From contig NZ_FRBR01000012.1 of assembly GCF_900142665.1 (NCBI RefSeq), positions 62,001 through 126,000 on the forward strand: a stretch of DNA of 64,000 nt, read 5' to 3'. Below are positions 34,068 to 43,539 of the stretch, in pieces. A program made the translations under genes and the position numbers. Within the stretch, counting starts at the first letter, position 1, and every line of letters begins with the position of its first letter. This stretch comes from Roseovarius pacificus. Lineage in GTDB: Bacteria > Pseudomonadota > Alphaproteobacteria > Rhodobacterales > Rhodobacteraceae. The notes below the pieces were generated by a model that saw only the letters and a list, made by a program, of their open reading frames with translations, was not told the origin of the DNA and made no database searches.

Positions 34068-37000
34068 ATGGAAATGCGTCACAATCAGATTTTGTCCCGG
34101 TGTTTGTCGATTGATCTCGAAGTGGATCCGCGTGAGGCGAAGGTTTTCGCCTTAGCCGCGGTGCGGGAGGATGAACGCCCGGCTCTTAAGGTTACCGGGG
34201 GTATCACCGCTTCACTTCTCGATCAGCTCGAAGCACAGATTGGCGATGTGGACCACCCAATTGGCCACAATATCCTGCAGCATGATCTGGAGCATCTCAT
34301 TGCGGCACGCCCCCGGTTGTCGGCGATCATGCAGGCACCGATCGACACTTTGTGGCTCAACCCACTCGCATTTCCACGGAACCCCTATCATCATCTGGTG
34401 AAACATTACCATGATGGCCGCCTGGCGACAGGCCATGTGAATGACCCCGAGCTGGATGCACGGCTTGTGTTTGAGGTCTTGGCGAACCAGCTCGATGCTT
34501 TTGCGAGGCTGAACGCTGAAGAGCCGGATGTTCTTACGGCCTACCACTACCTGACCACGCGCATGGAACAGGCGGGCGGTTTTGATACGGTCTTTCGTTA
34601 TGTGCGCGGTAGGGATTGCCCGGGCTACGAGGAAACCTGTGCCGCGATACGGCGGTTGCTGGGAGGCCGCGCCTGCGGCAAGCGCGTCGAGCAGACATTG
34701 AGCCGATTGAACAGCCCGCAGAATGGATGGCCCATGTCCTATGCGCTGTCCTGGATCACGGTTGCAGGCGGAGATTCCGTCATGCCTCCTTGGGTGCGGG
34801 CGCAGTTTCGCGAAGCATCTCTGATCGTGAAGCATTTGCGAGACACGTCTTGCAAAGACCCTGCTTGCGCCTGGTGTGCCGAACAGAATGATCCTGTCCG
34901 TGCGTTGGAAAAATGGTTCGGTTTCCCGAGCTTCCGCCCTAAGCCGGTTGATCCGGATGGTCGCCCCTTGCAAGAACGCATCGTCGACGAGGCCATGTCG
35001 GGTAATAGTCTGCTTGGGATTCTACCGACAGGCACGGGGAAGTCTCTGTGCTACCAGGTGCCCGCGCTGTCTCGGTTCGACAAGATTGGGGCGCTCACCG
35101 TTGTGATTTCGCCTCTGGTCGCACTGATGTCGGACCAGGTTCAGGGCATGGAGCGGGCAGGTATTTCCTGCTCGGTCACGATCAACGGTATGATGTCCAT
35201 GCCCGAACGCCAGGATGCCTTGGATAAAGTTCGGATGGGGGACGCAGGGATCCTCATTATCTCTCCCGAGCAGCTACGCAGTACCTCGATCCGCCGTGTA
35301 TTGGCGCAGCGTGAAGTCGGGCTTTGGGCAATCGATGAGGCGCACTGCGTCTCGAAATGGGGGCACGATTTCCGGCCGGACTACCGCTACCTCGGACGTT
35401 TCATCAAGGAATTCTCTGGCGATCTGTCGCCCGCGCCAGTGATTTGTCTGACCGCGACAGCAAAGCCGGAGGTTGTGGCGGATATCATCGAGCATTTTCA
35501 GACGAAAGCGGGTATCGAACTACTTCCTCTCGATGGCGGCGCTTCACGGTCGAACCTGGCATTTGAAGTGCGCCCGACGACGAAGAACAGCAAGTTGTCA
35601 GATGTGCTGACCGTTATTGAGGAGCTCCTGCCCAATGAAGGGCGCTCCGGCGCGGTTGTTTATTGCTCCTCTCGGAAAGAGACCGAGCGCGTGGCGGAGT
35701 TCCTGAAGTCACAGGGGCTCGATGCCGCTCATTTCCATGCCGGGATGACCGCTGACGACAAACAGGGCGTGCAGGAACGCTTCCGTGTGGGTGAATTGCG
35801 CGTCATCGCGGCGACAAATGCCTTTGGCATGGGAATCGACAAGCCCGACATCCGGCTGGTTGTACATGCAGATATTCCGGGCTCTCTGGAAAACTACCTG
35901 CAGGAGGCGGGGCGTGCGGGGCGTGACAGAGAGGATGCTCATTGTGTCCTTCTGTTCGCCGCGGATGATGTCGAGCGCCAATTCCGTCTCTCCGCCAGTT
36001 CACGGTTGGCGCGACACGAAATCGGGGCGATCCTGAAGGCGTTGAGACGGATCGACGAGCGCACGAAGAAGACTGGCAAGGTTGTTGCAACCTCCGGCGA
36101 AATCGTGCGGTCTGAGAAAGATCAGGAGTTCGAACGCGACAGCGCCACTGACGATACTCGCGTCAAGACGGCGGTTTCCTGGTTGGAAGAAGCGCATCTT
36201 GTGTCCCGTGAGGAGAACCGGGTTCAGGTTTTCCCATCCTCCTTACGGGTGCGGTCGGTTGAGGAGGCGAAGACACGTCTAGCCGATGCGGACCTGACAC
36301 AAGCATATCGCAAGCAACTCCTGTCCATCGTGGAACATCTAATGACGACGCCAGTAGATGAAGGCGTGTCGACCGATGAGCTTTGCGGCGTGTCAGGTAT
36401 CTCGCCTGGGGCCTTGCCGAAGGCCATGGCGACATTGGAAAACCTCGGTATTGCACGCAATGATGTGGCGATGACAGTATTTGTCCACGTTGGGGTTGCC
36501 CATTCCTCGGTCCAGCGTCTGGCTCAGGCCTCTACACTGGAAGCTGACCTGATCACGCTGATGCAGGAATTGGCACCGGATTTGGACGACAATGCACCGG
36601 TCCCGCTGAACCTCTCCGAGACGTGCCAGCGGCTGCGCGACAAGGAGCATCCGGATGTCCGGCCCGACGCGATCGACAAGCTGGTGCGCGGTATTGCCCA
36701 AGATGGTCGAAGCCTGGAGGGCGGGCGCGGGAATATCTCTTTGCGCAAAGCCAGTCGCAATACGCTGATGGTCACTTTGGTGCGGTCCTGGAAAACGGTG
36801 CAGGAGACGGCGAAACTACGATGGTTGGCAGCAGAATTGCTGCTGACCTATCTGACAGGGCGTCTGGACAAAGGCACACGGGGCAAGGACCTTCAGGTCG
36901 AGACAACGGTTGGCGACTTGCTGGCTCAGTTGACGCAGGATGCCTTTCTGAAGACCAGTGGCGTACGAGACATGACAAAGCTGCTGGAGCGCGCTTTGAT

Positions 37001-39650
37001 GTGGTTGCACGAACAGGGCGTTCTCACCCTTGGCAAGGGGCTCACGGTCTTCCGGTCGGCGATGACCGTCTATCTCGATCCCGCCGGTGGCCAGTTTACT
37101 CAGACCCATTTTGCACCGTTGGAAGATCACTACGGCGAGCAGACGTTGCAGACCCATGTCATGGCGACCTATGCGGAAACTGGCCTTAGGACGATGATCG
37201 ACGCGGCGCGTTTGTCAGAGGATTACTTCCTGCTCAATAAAGAGCAGTTCATGAAGCGGTGGATGCCGGGCATGGGCCGGGAGGTCCGGCGTCAAACCAC
37301 CAGCAAATCCTGGGATGCGATTGTCGAGAAACTTGGCAATAAAATCCAGCAGGAGATCGTGACAGATGATCGGGACCGAACGAACGTCCTCGTTCTGGCC
37401 GGACCGGGGTCAGGCAAAACGCGGGTGTTGGTCCATCGGATTGCCTATCTGCTCAGGATGAAACGTGAAGATCCACGCGGGATTCTTGTTCTCGCCTACA
37501 ATAGACATGCTGCTGCTGAAATTCGCGTGCGGCTGCGGGCATTGGTGGGGGATGACGCCAATGGTGTTACGATTTCCACCTGCCATGCTCTTGCGATGAA
37601 GCTGGTGGGCGCAAGTTTTGTCGGGCAGCGTGCCGACACCGAAGACTTTGATGACATCGTTATGGAGGCCGTGCGTCAGCTCGAGGGAGATGGTCTGACG
37701 AGATCCGAGGCCGAGGCGCAGCGGGACACGCTGCTTCAAGGCTATCGCTGGATTTTGGTCGACGAATATCAGGATATCGGACCGGAGGAGTATCAGCTGA
37801 TCTCTGCTGTGGCGGGGCGGTCGCTGGACGATGCCGATTTGAAGCTGAGCCTGTTTGCGGTCGGCGATGACGATCAGAACATCTATGCGTTCAACGGGGC
37901 CTCAATCGACTTCATCCGAAAGTTCGAAGAGGATTATAAGGCGCGGCCAGCTTTCCTGGTCGAAAACTATCGCTCGACAGGTCATATCATCATAGCTGCG
38001 AATTCGGTGATCTCTGTTGCCCAGGAGCGGATGAAAGTTGATCATGAAGTCAGGATCAACACGGACCGGAAGCGCAACCCGCAAGGCGGAATTCTTGAGC
38101 ACGAGGATACTGTCGCTCAAGGCAGGGTACAGCTTTTGGACGTCCCCGGTGGAGATGTCCCTCAGGCCGTCGCGGCAGTCGACGAGTTGATGCGCCTGTC
38201 ACGGCTCGACCCGAACTGGTCCTGGTCGCGCACTGCCATCATTTCTCGTGATTGGAGAAAACTGGGGGCCGTCCGGTCCTATGCCGAACAACAAGGCCTT
38301 GATGTCGAGATGGCCAACGAGGACCTGCCAAATATTTGGCGGCTTCGGGAGACCCAGACGTTGATTGCAGGTCTCAGGAAGCGCCAAGGAGAGTTATTGG
38401 GGATACATGACATCCTCACAGTTCTGAATGAGCAGGAGGTCAACAAATGGGTCGAGATTCTTGCGGAAGGTGTGGCTGACCTGGCGCGCGAGTTGGAAGC
38501 GAAGACCATGCCCGCGCCAGATATCATCGAGTGGTTTGCGGAGTGGTCGCGCGACACGCGCGGTGAACAGCGCGGATTGCTTTTGCTGACTGCACATCGG
38601 GCGAAGGGGCTTGAGTTCGATCATGTGGTTATTCTCAACGGCGGATGGGATAAACCTTCGAAGAATGAAGACAGCGATGCACCGCGGCGTCTGTTCTATG
38701 TGGCGATGACACGGGCTCAGCGGAGCCTCGTTGTTCTGACATCTGGGGAACACGCTCTGCTCAAAGCAGGCTCTTCTTCGGTCCTGCGGCGTCTGGTCAG
38801 GCCGGATCCTGGGCTTGGGGTGCCACGCCCAAGTGTCTACCAGTTACCCGATTTGAAATTTTCCGATTTGTCTTTTGCGGGTCGCCAGACTGAACGCCAT
38901 GAGGCCCATGCTGCGATCCGCGCATGTAAAGTGGGAGATCCCTTAACGCTTGAATTCCGTGATCCTCACTGGGAACTGATTGATCGGTTCGGGCATGTCA
39001 TGGGGCGGATGTCGAAATCTTGGCAACATCCTAACGGATTTGCTTTCACCTCCGGCGCAGTTGGCGCCATTGTCCATTGGCGCAAGTCGGATGGTGACGA
39101 AAAGTATGCTCACTACGCGCGTCACGATGCCTGGGAGACCGTCCTGCCAGAATTGGTGTTCTCGCCTGCAGGCACCCAGGTGTTGCCGGAGAACAGGTCG
39201 GTGAGCCCTGAAGACCATATCGTTACTGAGACAATGTTGCCGGCAGACAAAGGTGCGACATCGTCAAATACAAAGATTGATCGATCAATCTGGGATGTGG
39301 AAGCGCTTGGCGAGTTCGCGAAGGGTACCTATGCGACATGCCGTTCCTGGGAAGAGTTGATTACCGCCTTCGACGAACATGGGGTCAAAATTGAGCCAAA
39401 GTCAGGTGGACTCGTTCTGAAGGACCGATCCGACGGTGTTCAGATCTGCAAGATGTCCGCAGTGGGGCTGAGATACAGGGCGATGATCCGCCACTATGGA
39501 GTGGGGTTTCCCGATCACCCAAATCCTTCCTTAACCGAGATGGCTCTGGCGAAGAAGGGGAGTTCCACCTCTGGATCAAAGGGGCAGCCAAGAAAGAGGA
39601 CGGCTAAGTATTTGGGGGGTGAAGGTGATTTCGATGTTATTGAGGAATGA
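34068..39650 (+). CDS. DEDD exonuclease-RecQ helicase-UvrD helicase fusion
   Basis: A 1860-residue protein joins three nucleic-acid enzymes. Residues 13-135 look like a DEDD exonuclease: Asp16-x-Glu18 (SIDLEVD), HNILQHD (Asp73), IDTLW (Asp93) and NDPELDA (Asp130, with Asn125 at the usual His position). A RecQ-type SF2 helicase follows, with Walker A LPTGTGKS (about 319-326), DEAH at 423-426 (IDEAHCVSKWGHDFRPDY) and a RecQ C-terminal region (AGRAGRDREDAHC). The last third is a UvrD/Rep SF1 helicase with LAGPGSGKTRVL (about 1112), DEYQD (about 1232) and a final VAMTRAQRSL motif. It probably acts in DNA processing linked to the adjacent mcrBC, 116 bases downstream on the same strand. Confidence 0.88.
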   Translation: MEMRHNQILSRCLSIDLEVDPREAKVFALAAVREDERPALKVTGGITASLLDQLEAQIGDVDHPIGHNILQHDLEHLIAARPRLSAIMQAPIDTLWLNPLAFPRNPYHHLVKHYHDGRLATGHVNDPELDARLVFEVLANQLDAFARLNAEEPDVLTAYHYLTTRMEQAGGFDTVFRYVRGRDCPGYEETCAAIRRLLGGRACGKRVEQTLSRLNSPQNGWPMSYALSWITVAGGDSVMPPWVRAQFREASLIVKHLRDTSCKDPACAWCAEQNDPVRALEKWFGFPSFRPKPVDPDGRPLQERIVDEAMSGNSLLGILPTGTGKSLCYQVPALSRFDKIGALTVVISPLVALMSDQVQGMERAGISCSVTINGMMSMPERQDALDKVRMGDAGILIISPEQLRSTSIRRVLAQREVGLWAIDEAHCVSKWGHDFRPDYRYLGRFIKEFSGDLSPAPVICLTATAKPEVVADIIEHFQTKAGIELLPLDGGASRSNLAFEVRPTTKNSKLSDVLTVIEELLPNEGRSGAVVYCSSRKETERVAEFLKSQGLDAAHFHAGMTADDKQGVQERFRVGELRVIAATNAFGMGIDKPDIRLVVHADIPGSLENYLQEAGRAGRDREDAHCVLLFAADDVERQFRLSASSRLARHEIGAILKALRRIDERTKKTGKVVATSGEIVRSEKDQEFERDSATDDTRVKTAVSWLEEAHLVSREENRVQVFPSSLRVRSVEEAKTRLADADLTQAYRKQLLSIVEHLMTTPVDEGVSTDELCGVSGISPGALPKAMATLENLGIARNDVAMTVFVHVGVAHSSVQRLAQASTLEADLITLMQELAPDLDDNAPVPLNLSETCQRLRDKEHPDVRPDAIDKLVRGIAQDGRSLEGGRGNISLRKASRNTLMVTLVRSWKTVQETAKLRWLAAELLLTYLTGRLDKGTRGKDLQVETTVGDLLAQLTQDAFLKTSGVRDMTKLLERALMWLHEQGVLTLGKGLTVFRSAMTVYLDPAGGQFTQTHFAPLEDHYGEQTLQTHVMATYAETGLRTMIDAARLSEDYFLLNKEQFMKRWMPGMGREVRRQTTSKSWDAIVEKLGNKIQQEIVTDDRDRTNVLVLAGPGSGKTRVLVHRIAYLLRMKREDPRGILVLAYNRHAAAEIRVRLRALVGDDANGVTISTCHALAMKLVGASFVGQRADTEDFDDIVMEAVRQLEGDGLTRSEAEAQRDTLLQGYRWILVDEYQDIGPEEYQLISAVAGRSLDDADLKLSLFAVGDDDQNIYAFNGASIDFIRKFEEDYKARPAFLVENYRSTGHIIIAANSVISVAQERMKVDHEVRINTDRKRNPQGGILEHEDTVAQGRVQLLDVPGGDVPQAVAAVDELMRLSRLDPNWSWSRTAIISRDWRKLGAVRSYAEQQGLDVEMANEDLPNIWRLRETQTLIAGLRKRQGELLGIHDILTVLNEQEVNKWVEILAEGVADLARELEAKTMPAPDIIEWFAEWSRDTRGEQRGLLLLTAHRAKGLEFDHVVILNGGWDKPSKNEDSDAPRRLFYVAMTRAQRSLVVLTSGEHALLKAGSSSVLRRLVRPDPGLGVPRPSVYQLPDLKFSDLSFAGRQTERHEAHAAIRACKVGDPLTLEFRDPHWELIDRFGHVMGRMSKSWQHPNGFAFTSGAVGAIVHWRKSDGDEKYAHYARHDAWETVLPELVFSPAGTQVLPENRSVSPEDHIVTETMLPADKGATSSNTKIDRSIWDVEALGEFAKGTYATCRSWEELITAFDEHGVKIEPKSGGLVLKDRSDGVQICKMSAVGLRYRAMIRHYGVGFPDHPNPSLTEMALAKKGSSTSGSKGQPRKRTAKYLGGEGDFDVIEE

Positions 39651-39766
39651 ATAGTTTCTTGTGTGGGAAAGTGTGGTGCTTGCCTGCTGAAATGAACAGA
39701 ATTTTAAGTACCATGAGCCCCGCCTGGTGCTTTGGTTGATTTTATAGGCGCGCTGAAGGGTTTGGA

Positions 39767-42238
39767 ATGAGCCATCTTACTGATAGACGTCGGATCGTTT
39801 TTCGTCATGCTAATGGTGAATTCTATGCCGTTTCGCGCAATGGTGGCGCGAAACACCCCGGCTACCTGTATCTTCCTCAGGGAGCGCAAATGAGCGATGA
39901 GAATATTGTCGGTGTCGAAGAACCAACCGAGCTGGCCCGCATCGCGTTGGAAGAACGTTGTGCAGTACGTTGCAGGAACCTGACGACAGGAGCGCAGCAC
40001 TATCTTCGCTTCAGCGATAATGAACTGCGCAGCTACGAAATAGGACCGGAGATCGCGGAAATCTTGGGAATTCCCGAAGAAGGCAAAGTTGGCCCCAAGA
40101 ATGCTGTGCTGTCGAGGCAGGAGGTCGAAGCCGCGATGAATGCATACGACAGCTACCGTACGGATGGGACGCACCGCGACTTCTTTGAGGCCTTTGGTGA
40201 GCCACGCGACTATTGGGTCCGTTCATCGCGTGAGCGCGCTCATCGCGTCTATCCTACCAAGCCCTTGATTGGCTTCATCCTTGGGAAGACAGAGCTAAAC
40301 GGTGGTTGGGGGCAGAAGACTGATGCTGCAGCTCGTCTTCACAATGCTGGTTTCATCATAGTCGACCAAAGTGATCAGCCTGCCGATCGGCCTGAACGCT
40401 ACGAGCACCTGATGAAAGGTGCCGACCGGATCAGGCTTTGCGCGCTCAACTACTATGTCGAACCTGCCCGGGAAAAGGCGGCCAGGGAGGTCTCTATCCG
40501 CGCAGGAGACCTTGCTACGGCGATCGGCCTGAAAGACGCGTTCCCGAACATCTGCCAGGCACTTGGCGGTGAAGAATTCCAGAAACTTGCGCAAGTACCA
40601 CCGCCCACGAGCACCGAACCAAATCCAAGCAGTTCGACCGTTTTTACCTATACGCTCAATCCCCAACTGGAGGCGGACACCGTGACCGACACAAAAGAAG
40701 CGCCCTGGCCATCCGCCGTAAACTTGATCCTGTATGGCCCGCCGGGCACGGGCAAGACGTATCAGACGGCATGGGAAGCCGTCCGGCTGTGCTTGGGTGA
40801 CGAGGCTACCGCTGCACTAAATGGACAAGATGGCCGAGCAGAGCTCATGAGCACGTACCGTAGCCTCGTGAGCGATGGGCGCATCGAATTCGTGACCTTC
40901 CACCAGTCTATGTCCTACGAGGAGTTTATCGAGGGACTGCGACCGACCACAGATCAGTCCGAGGATAGCCCGGTGGGGACCGGGTTCCGGTTGGAGCCCG
41001 CACCCGGGATATTCAGGCGCATCTCGGAGCGTGCCGAGAAGGGCGTACCGACAGTACCGCGAGAAAACGCCGTTTCCCTCGACGGCCGGCAGGTCTTCAA
41101 GATGTCGATCGCGCGCGCCAACGTGGCCGCGGAAAGCTACCTATTCGAGGAAGCCGTCTCCGAGGGGCACACGCTCCTCGGCTGGGAGGACATCGACTTC
41201 TCCGACGACAGATTTTCCGATGTCGAGGAGATACTGGAGGCTTGTCGTGCCCATGGCGAGCGTGAAGGCGAAGTTACTCTCCAGTCGGGCCAAGTGAGCC
41301 AAGTGGACGTTTTTCGCAATCAGTTGGACGTCGGCGACGTCATCGTGGTCACCAAGGGCAACCGACTGTTCCGGGCCATTGGCGAAGTCACGGGGGAGTA
41401 CCAATACTGGCAGCGGGACAACCGGAAATACTGCCACCGGCGGTCCGTGCGATGGCTCTGGGTCGACAGGGATGGGATTCCTGCCTCAGAGATCTACGAT
41501 AGCAATTTCACCATGAAGTCGATCTATGCCCTCGATCGGGCCCGCCTCGATACCGTTGCCCTCGAAAGCTACATGAACAGCGGCGGCGAACCGGTGCAGC
41601 GAGAGGCAAGACCGTATGTCCTCATAATCGACGAGATCAACCGGGCGAACATCTCGAAGGTCTTCGGCGAGCTGATCACGCTTCTCGAGCCCGACAAACG
41701 GTTGGGGGCCGACAACGAGATCCGCCTCACGCTTCCCTATTCCAAGAAATCTTTTGGCGTGCCTCAGAATCTCCACGTCATCGGTACTATGAACACGGCC
41801 GATCGCTCCATCGCGCTGTTGGACACAGCACTACGCCGCCGGTTTTCCTTCAAGGAACTGATGCCCGACCCTTCAGTTCTGTCGGACAATGTCGAGGGGG
41901 TAGATCTGCAAAAGTTGCTGTCTACGATCAACGAGCGGATCGAGTATCTGTTCGACCGGGAGCATCAGATCGGGCACGCGTACTTCACAGGCTGCCAGAC
42001 GCGGTCGGATATCGAGAGCGTCATGCGAGACAAGGTGATCCCGCTTCTGGCCGAGTATTTCTATGAGGACTGGTCCAAGGTCGCAGCTGTTCTAGGCGAC
42101 TCTGCTCACGGACCCTCCCGCTTCCTCGATGCCAAACCAATTGCGGTACCTGGAGGCATGACTGAAGACGACTTTTCGAGCGAAAAGCTGCGTTGGAAGG
42201 TCAAAGACGAATTCGACTTCTCGGAGTTTGCGGCCTGA
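39767..42238 (+). CDS. mcrB: McrB-like AAA+ GTPase with inserted EVE/PUA-like domain
   Basis: An 823-residue motor of a modification-dependent restriction system. The N-terminal region (about 1-290) contains two candidate recognition domains, including PLIGFILGKTELNGGWGQKTD and RIRLCALNYYVEPAREKAAR. The AAA+ core has Walker A GPPGTGKT (324-331), Walker B VLIIDEINRAN (about 618-628) and the McrB-type sensor GTMNTADRSIALLD. Between Walker A and B, about residues 444-600, lies an inserted domain (VFRNQLDVGDVIVVTKGN, RAIGEVTGEYQYW) resembling EVE/YTH-like PUA folds that bind modified bases. The stop overlaps the mcrC start by one base (TGATG). The specific modification recognised is unknown. Confidence 0.88.
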   Translation: MSHLTDRRRIVFRHANGEFYAVSRNGGAKHPGYLYLPQGAQMSDENIVGVEEPTELARIALEERCAVRCRNLTTGAQHYLRFSDNELRSYEIGPEIAEILGIPEEGKVGPKNAVLSRQEVEAAMNAYDSYRTDGTHRDFFEAFGEPRDYWVRSSRERAHRVYPTKPLIGFILGKTELNGGWGQKTDAAARLHNAGFIIVDQSDQPADRPERYEHLMKGADRIRLCALNYYVEPAREKAAREVSIRAGDLATAIGLKDAFPNICQALGGEEFQKLAQVPPPTSTEPNPSSSTVFTYTLNPQLEADTVTDTKEAPWPSAVNLILYGPPGTGKTYQTAWEAVRLCLGDEATAALNGQDGRAELMSTYRSLVSDGRIEFVTFHQSMSYEEFIEGLRPTTDQSEDSPVGTGFRLEPAPGIFRRISERAEKGVPTVPRENAVSLDGRQVFKMSIARANVAAESYLFEEAVSEGHTLLGWEDIDFSDDRFSDVEEILEACRAHGEREGEVTLQSGQVSQVDVFRNQLDVGDVIVVTKGNRLFRAIGEVTGEYQYWQRDNRKYCHRRSVRWLWVDRDGIPASEIYDSNFTMKSIYALDRARLDTVALESYMNSGGEPVQREARPYVLIIDEINRANISKVFGELITLLEPDKRLGADNEIRLTLPYSKKSFGVPQNLHVIGTMNTADRSIALLDTALRRRFSFKELMPDPSVLSDNVEGVDLQKLLSTINERIEYLFDREHQIGHAYFTGCQTRSDIESVMRDKVIPLLAEYFYEDWSKVAAVLGDSAHGPSRFLDAKPIAVPGGMTEDDFSSEKLRWKVKDEFDFSEFAA

Positions 42239-43539
42239 TGCCAGCCTTCACCCTGCGCGAATGGGAAGCGTTGCCCCACGGTGAAGGGGGCGGCTGCATT
42301 CCCGAGCATTATGCCGAGCGTCTCGCGGCTCTCGCCAGAGTATCGACCTTTGCAGGAAGGGGTGGAGGCGGAGTGCTTGAGGATCGGCGCCATGAACTGC
42401 GAGCGCGTGGCGTTGTCGGGGTCCTGGCAACCGATGGGTGCAGCCTTGAAATTCTTCCCAAGATCGATGTCGAAGAGCAAGGAGGCGAAGCAAGAAAGAA
42501 TGCTGCCATTCGCAAGCGTCTTGTTCACATGCTCGCAGTCGCACTGGACCTAAGAATCGAGACAGGCCAGCTCACAGAGCTTGACTGGCAGCACGAAACG
42601 CTTCTGGAAATTCTCATCCGCATTTTCTGCAGCAAGTTGACCGATGCCGTTCGTCGCGGCATGCCGCGGCGGTATATTGTCCAAGAGGATGACCTTGCGG
42701 CGTTGCGCGGGACGCTCAATCTGCCTCGTCAATTTACGCATCACGCAGCGAACCCCTCACGGCTCGCATGCAAATTTGATGAGCTGTCAGAAGACATCGC
42801 TCTGAACCGGATCATGAAAGCGACGGTCGCACATCTCTCCAGAATGTCGCGCAGTCCCGCCAATCAACAGCGTTTGCGCGAACTGGCTTTCGTCTACGCC
42901 GATATATCCGAAGTCGCTGTTCCTGCGCTGAAATGGAATGAGGTCACCATAGACCGGACAAACCGGGCGTGGCAGGAAATGTTCGGGATGGCGCAACTTT
43001 TTCTGCGTAATCGTTATCAAACGACGAGTGCCGGGGGGGGGCGAGGGACTGCACTTCTCTTTGAGATGAACGCACTTTTTGAGGAGTATGTCGGCCGGCT
43101 GATCACACGCGCTTTGGCACGCACGGAGTATCGGGTCTCGCTACAAGGCGGGAGACTATTCTGCCTGACATCTCTTGATGACCAACGTGCTGTGTTCCAG
43201 ACGAAACCCGATATCCTGATCTGGCGTGCGGGGCAGGTTGTCCATGTGATCGACACGAAGTGGAAGCGGATTTCGTCCCGGATTGATGATCGAAAACAAG
43301 GGGTGTCCCAAGGTGACGTCTACCAGATGATGGCTTATGCGCACCTTTACAAAGCCCCGCGACTGACGCTGCTCTATCCGCACCACCAAGATCTTTCAGA
43401 AGCGGAAGGCCTTCAGGCTCAGTTTCGGATTTCTGGTCAGGAGGCGATTGTCGAGACGGCGAGCCTGGATCTCGCCAGTGGGACTGATTTGGCCGTCCGG
43501 GTGAGCCGGCTCTTGGAGGGCGGGTCCAAACACGCGTAA
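42238..43539 (+). CDS. mcrC: McrC-like nuclease
   Basis: A 433-residue partner of McrB supplies DNA cleavage. The PD-(D/E)XK core is near the C terminus: FQTKPDILIW then VHVIDTKWKRI, followed by DVYQMMAYAHLY, which is the family pattern. The N-terminal half (LGVLATDGCSLEILPKIDVE) is the usual McrC beta domain that contacts the McrB ring. The ATG at 42238 overlaps the mcrB stop, indicating coupled translation. It is the last gene of the exonuclease-helicase/mcrB/mcrC unit. Confidence 0.9.
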   Translation: MPAFTLREWEALPHGEGGGCIPEHYAERLAALARVSTFAGRGGGGVLEDRRHELRARGVVGVLATDGCSLEILPKIDVEEQGGEARKNAAIRKRLVHMLAVALDLRIETGQLTELDWQHETLLEILIRIFCSKLTDAVRRGMPRRYIVQEDDLAALRGTLNLPRQFTHHAANPSRLACKFDELSEDIALNRIMKATVAHLSRMSRSPANQQRLRELAFVYADISEVAVPALKWNEVTIDRTNRAWQEMFGMAQLFLRNRYQTTSAGGGRGTALLFEMNALFEEYVGRLITRALARTEYRVSLQGGRLFCLTSLDDQRAVFQTKPDILIWRAGQVVHVIDTKWKRISSRIDDRKQGVSQGDVYQMMAYAHLYKAPRLTLLYPHHQDLSEAEGLQAQFRISGQEAIVETASLDLASGTDLAVRVSRLLEGGSKHA

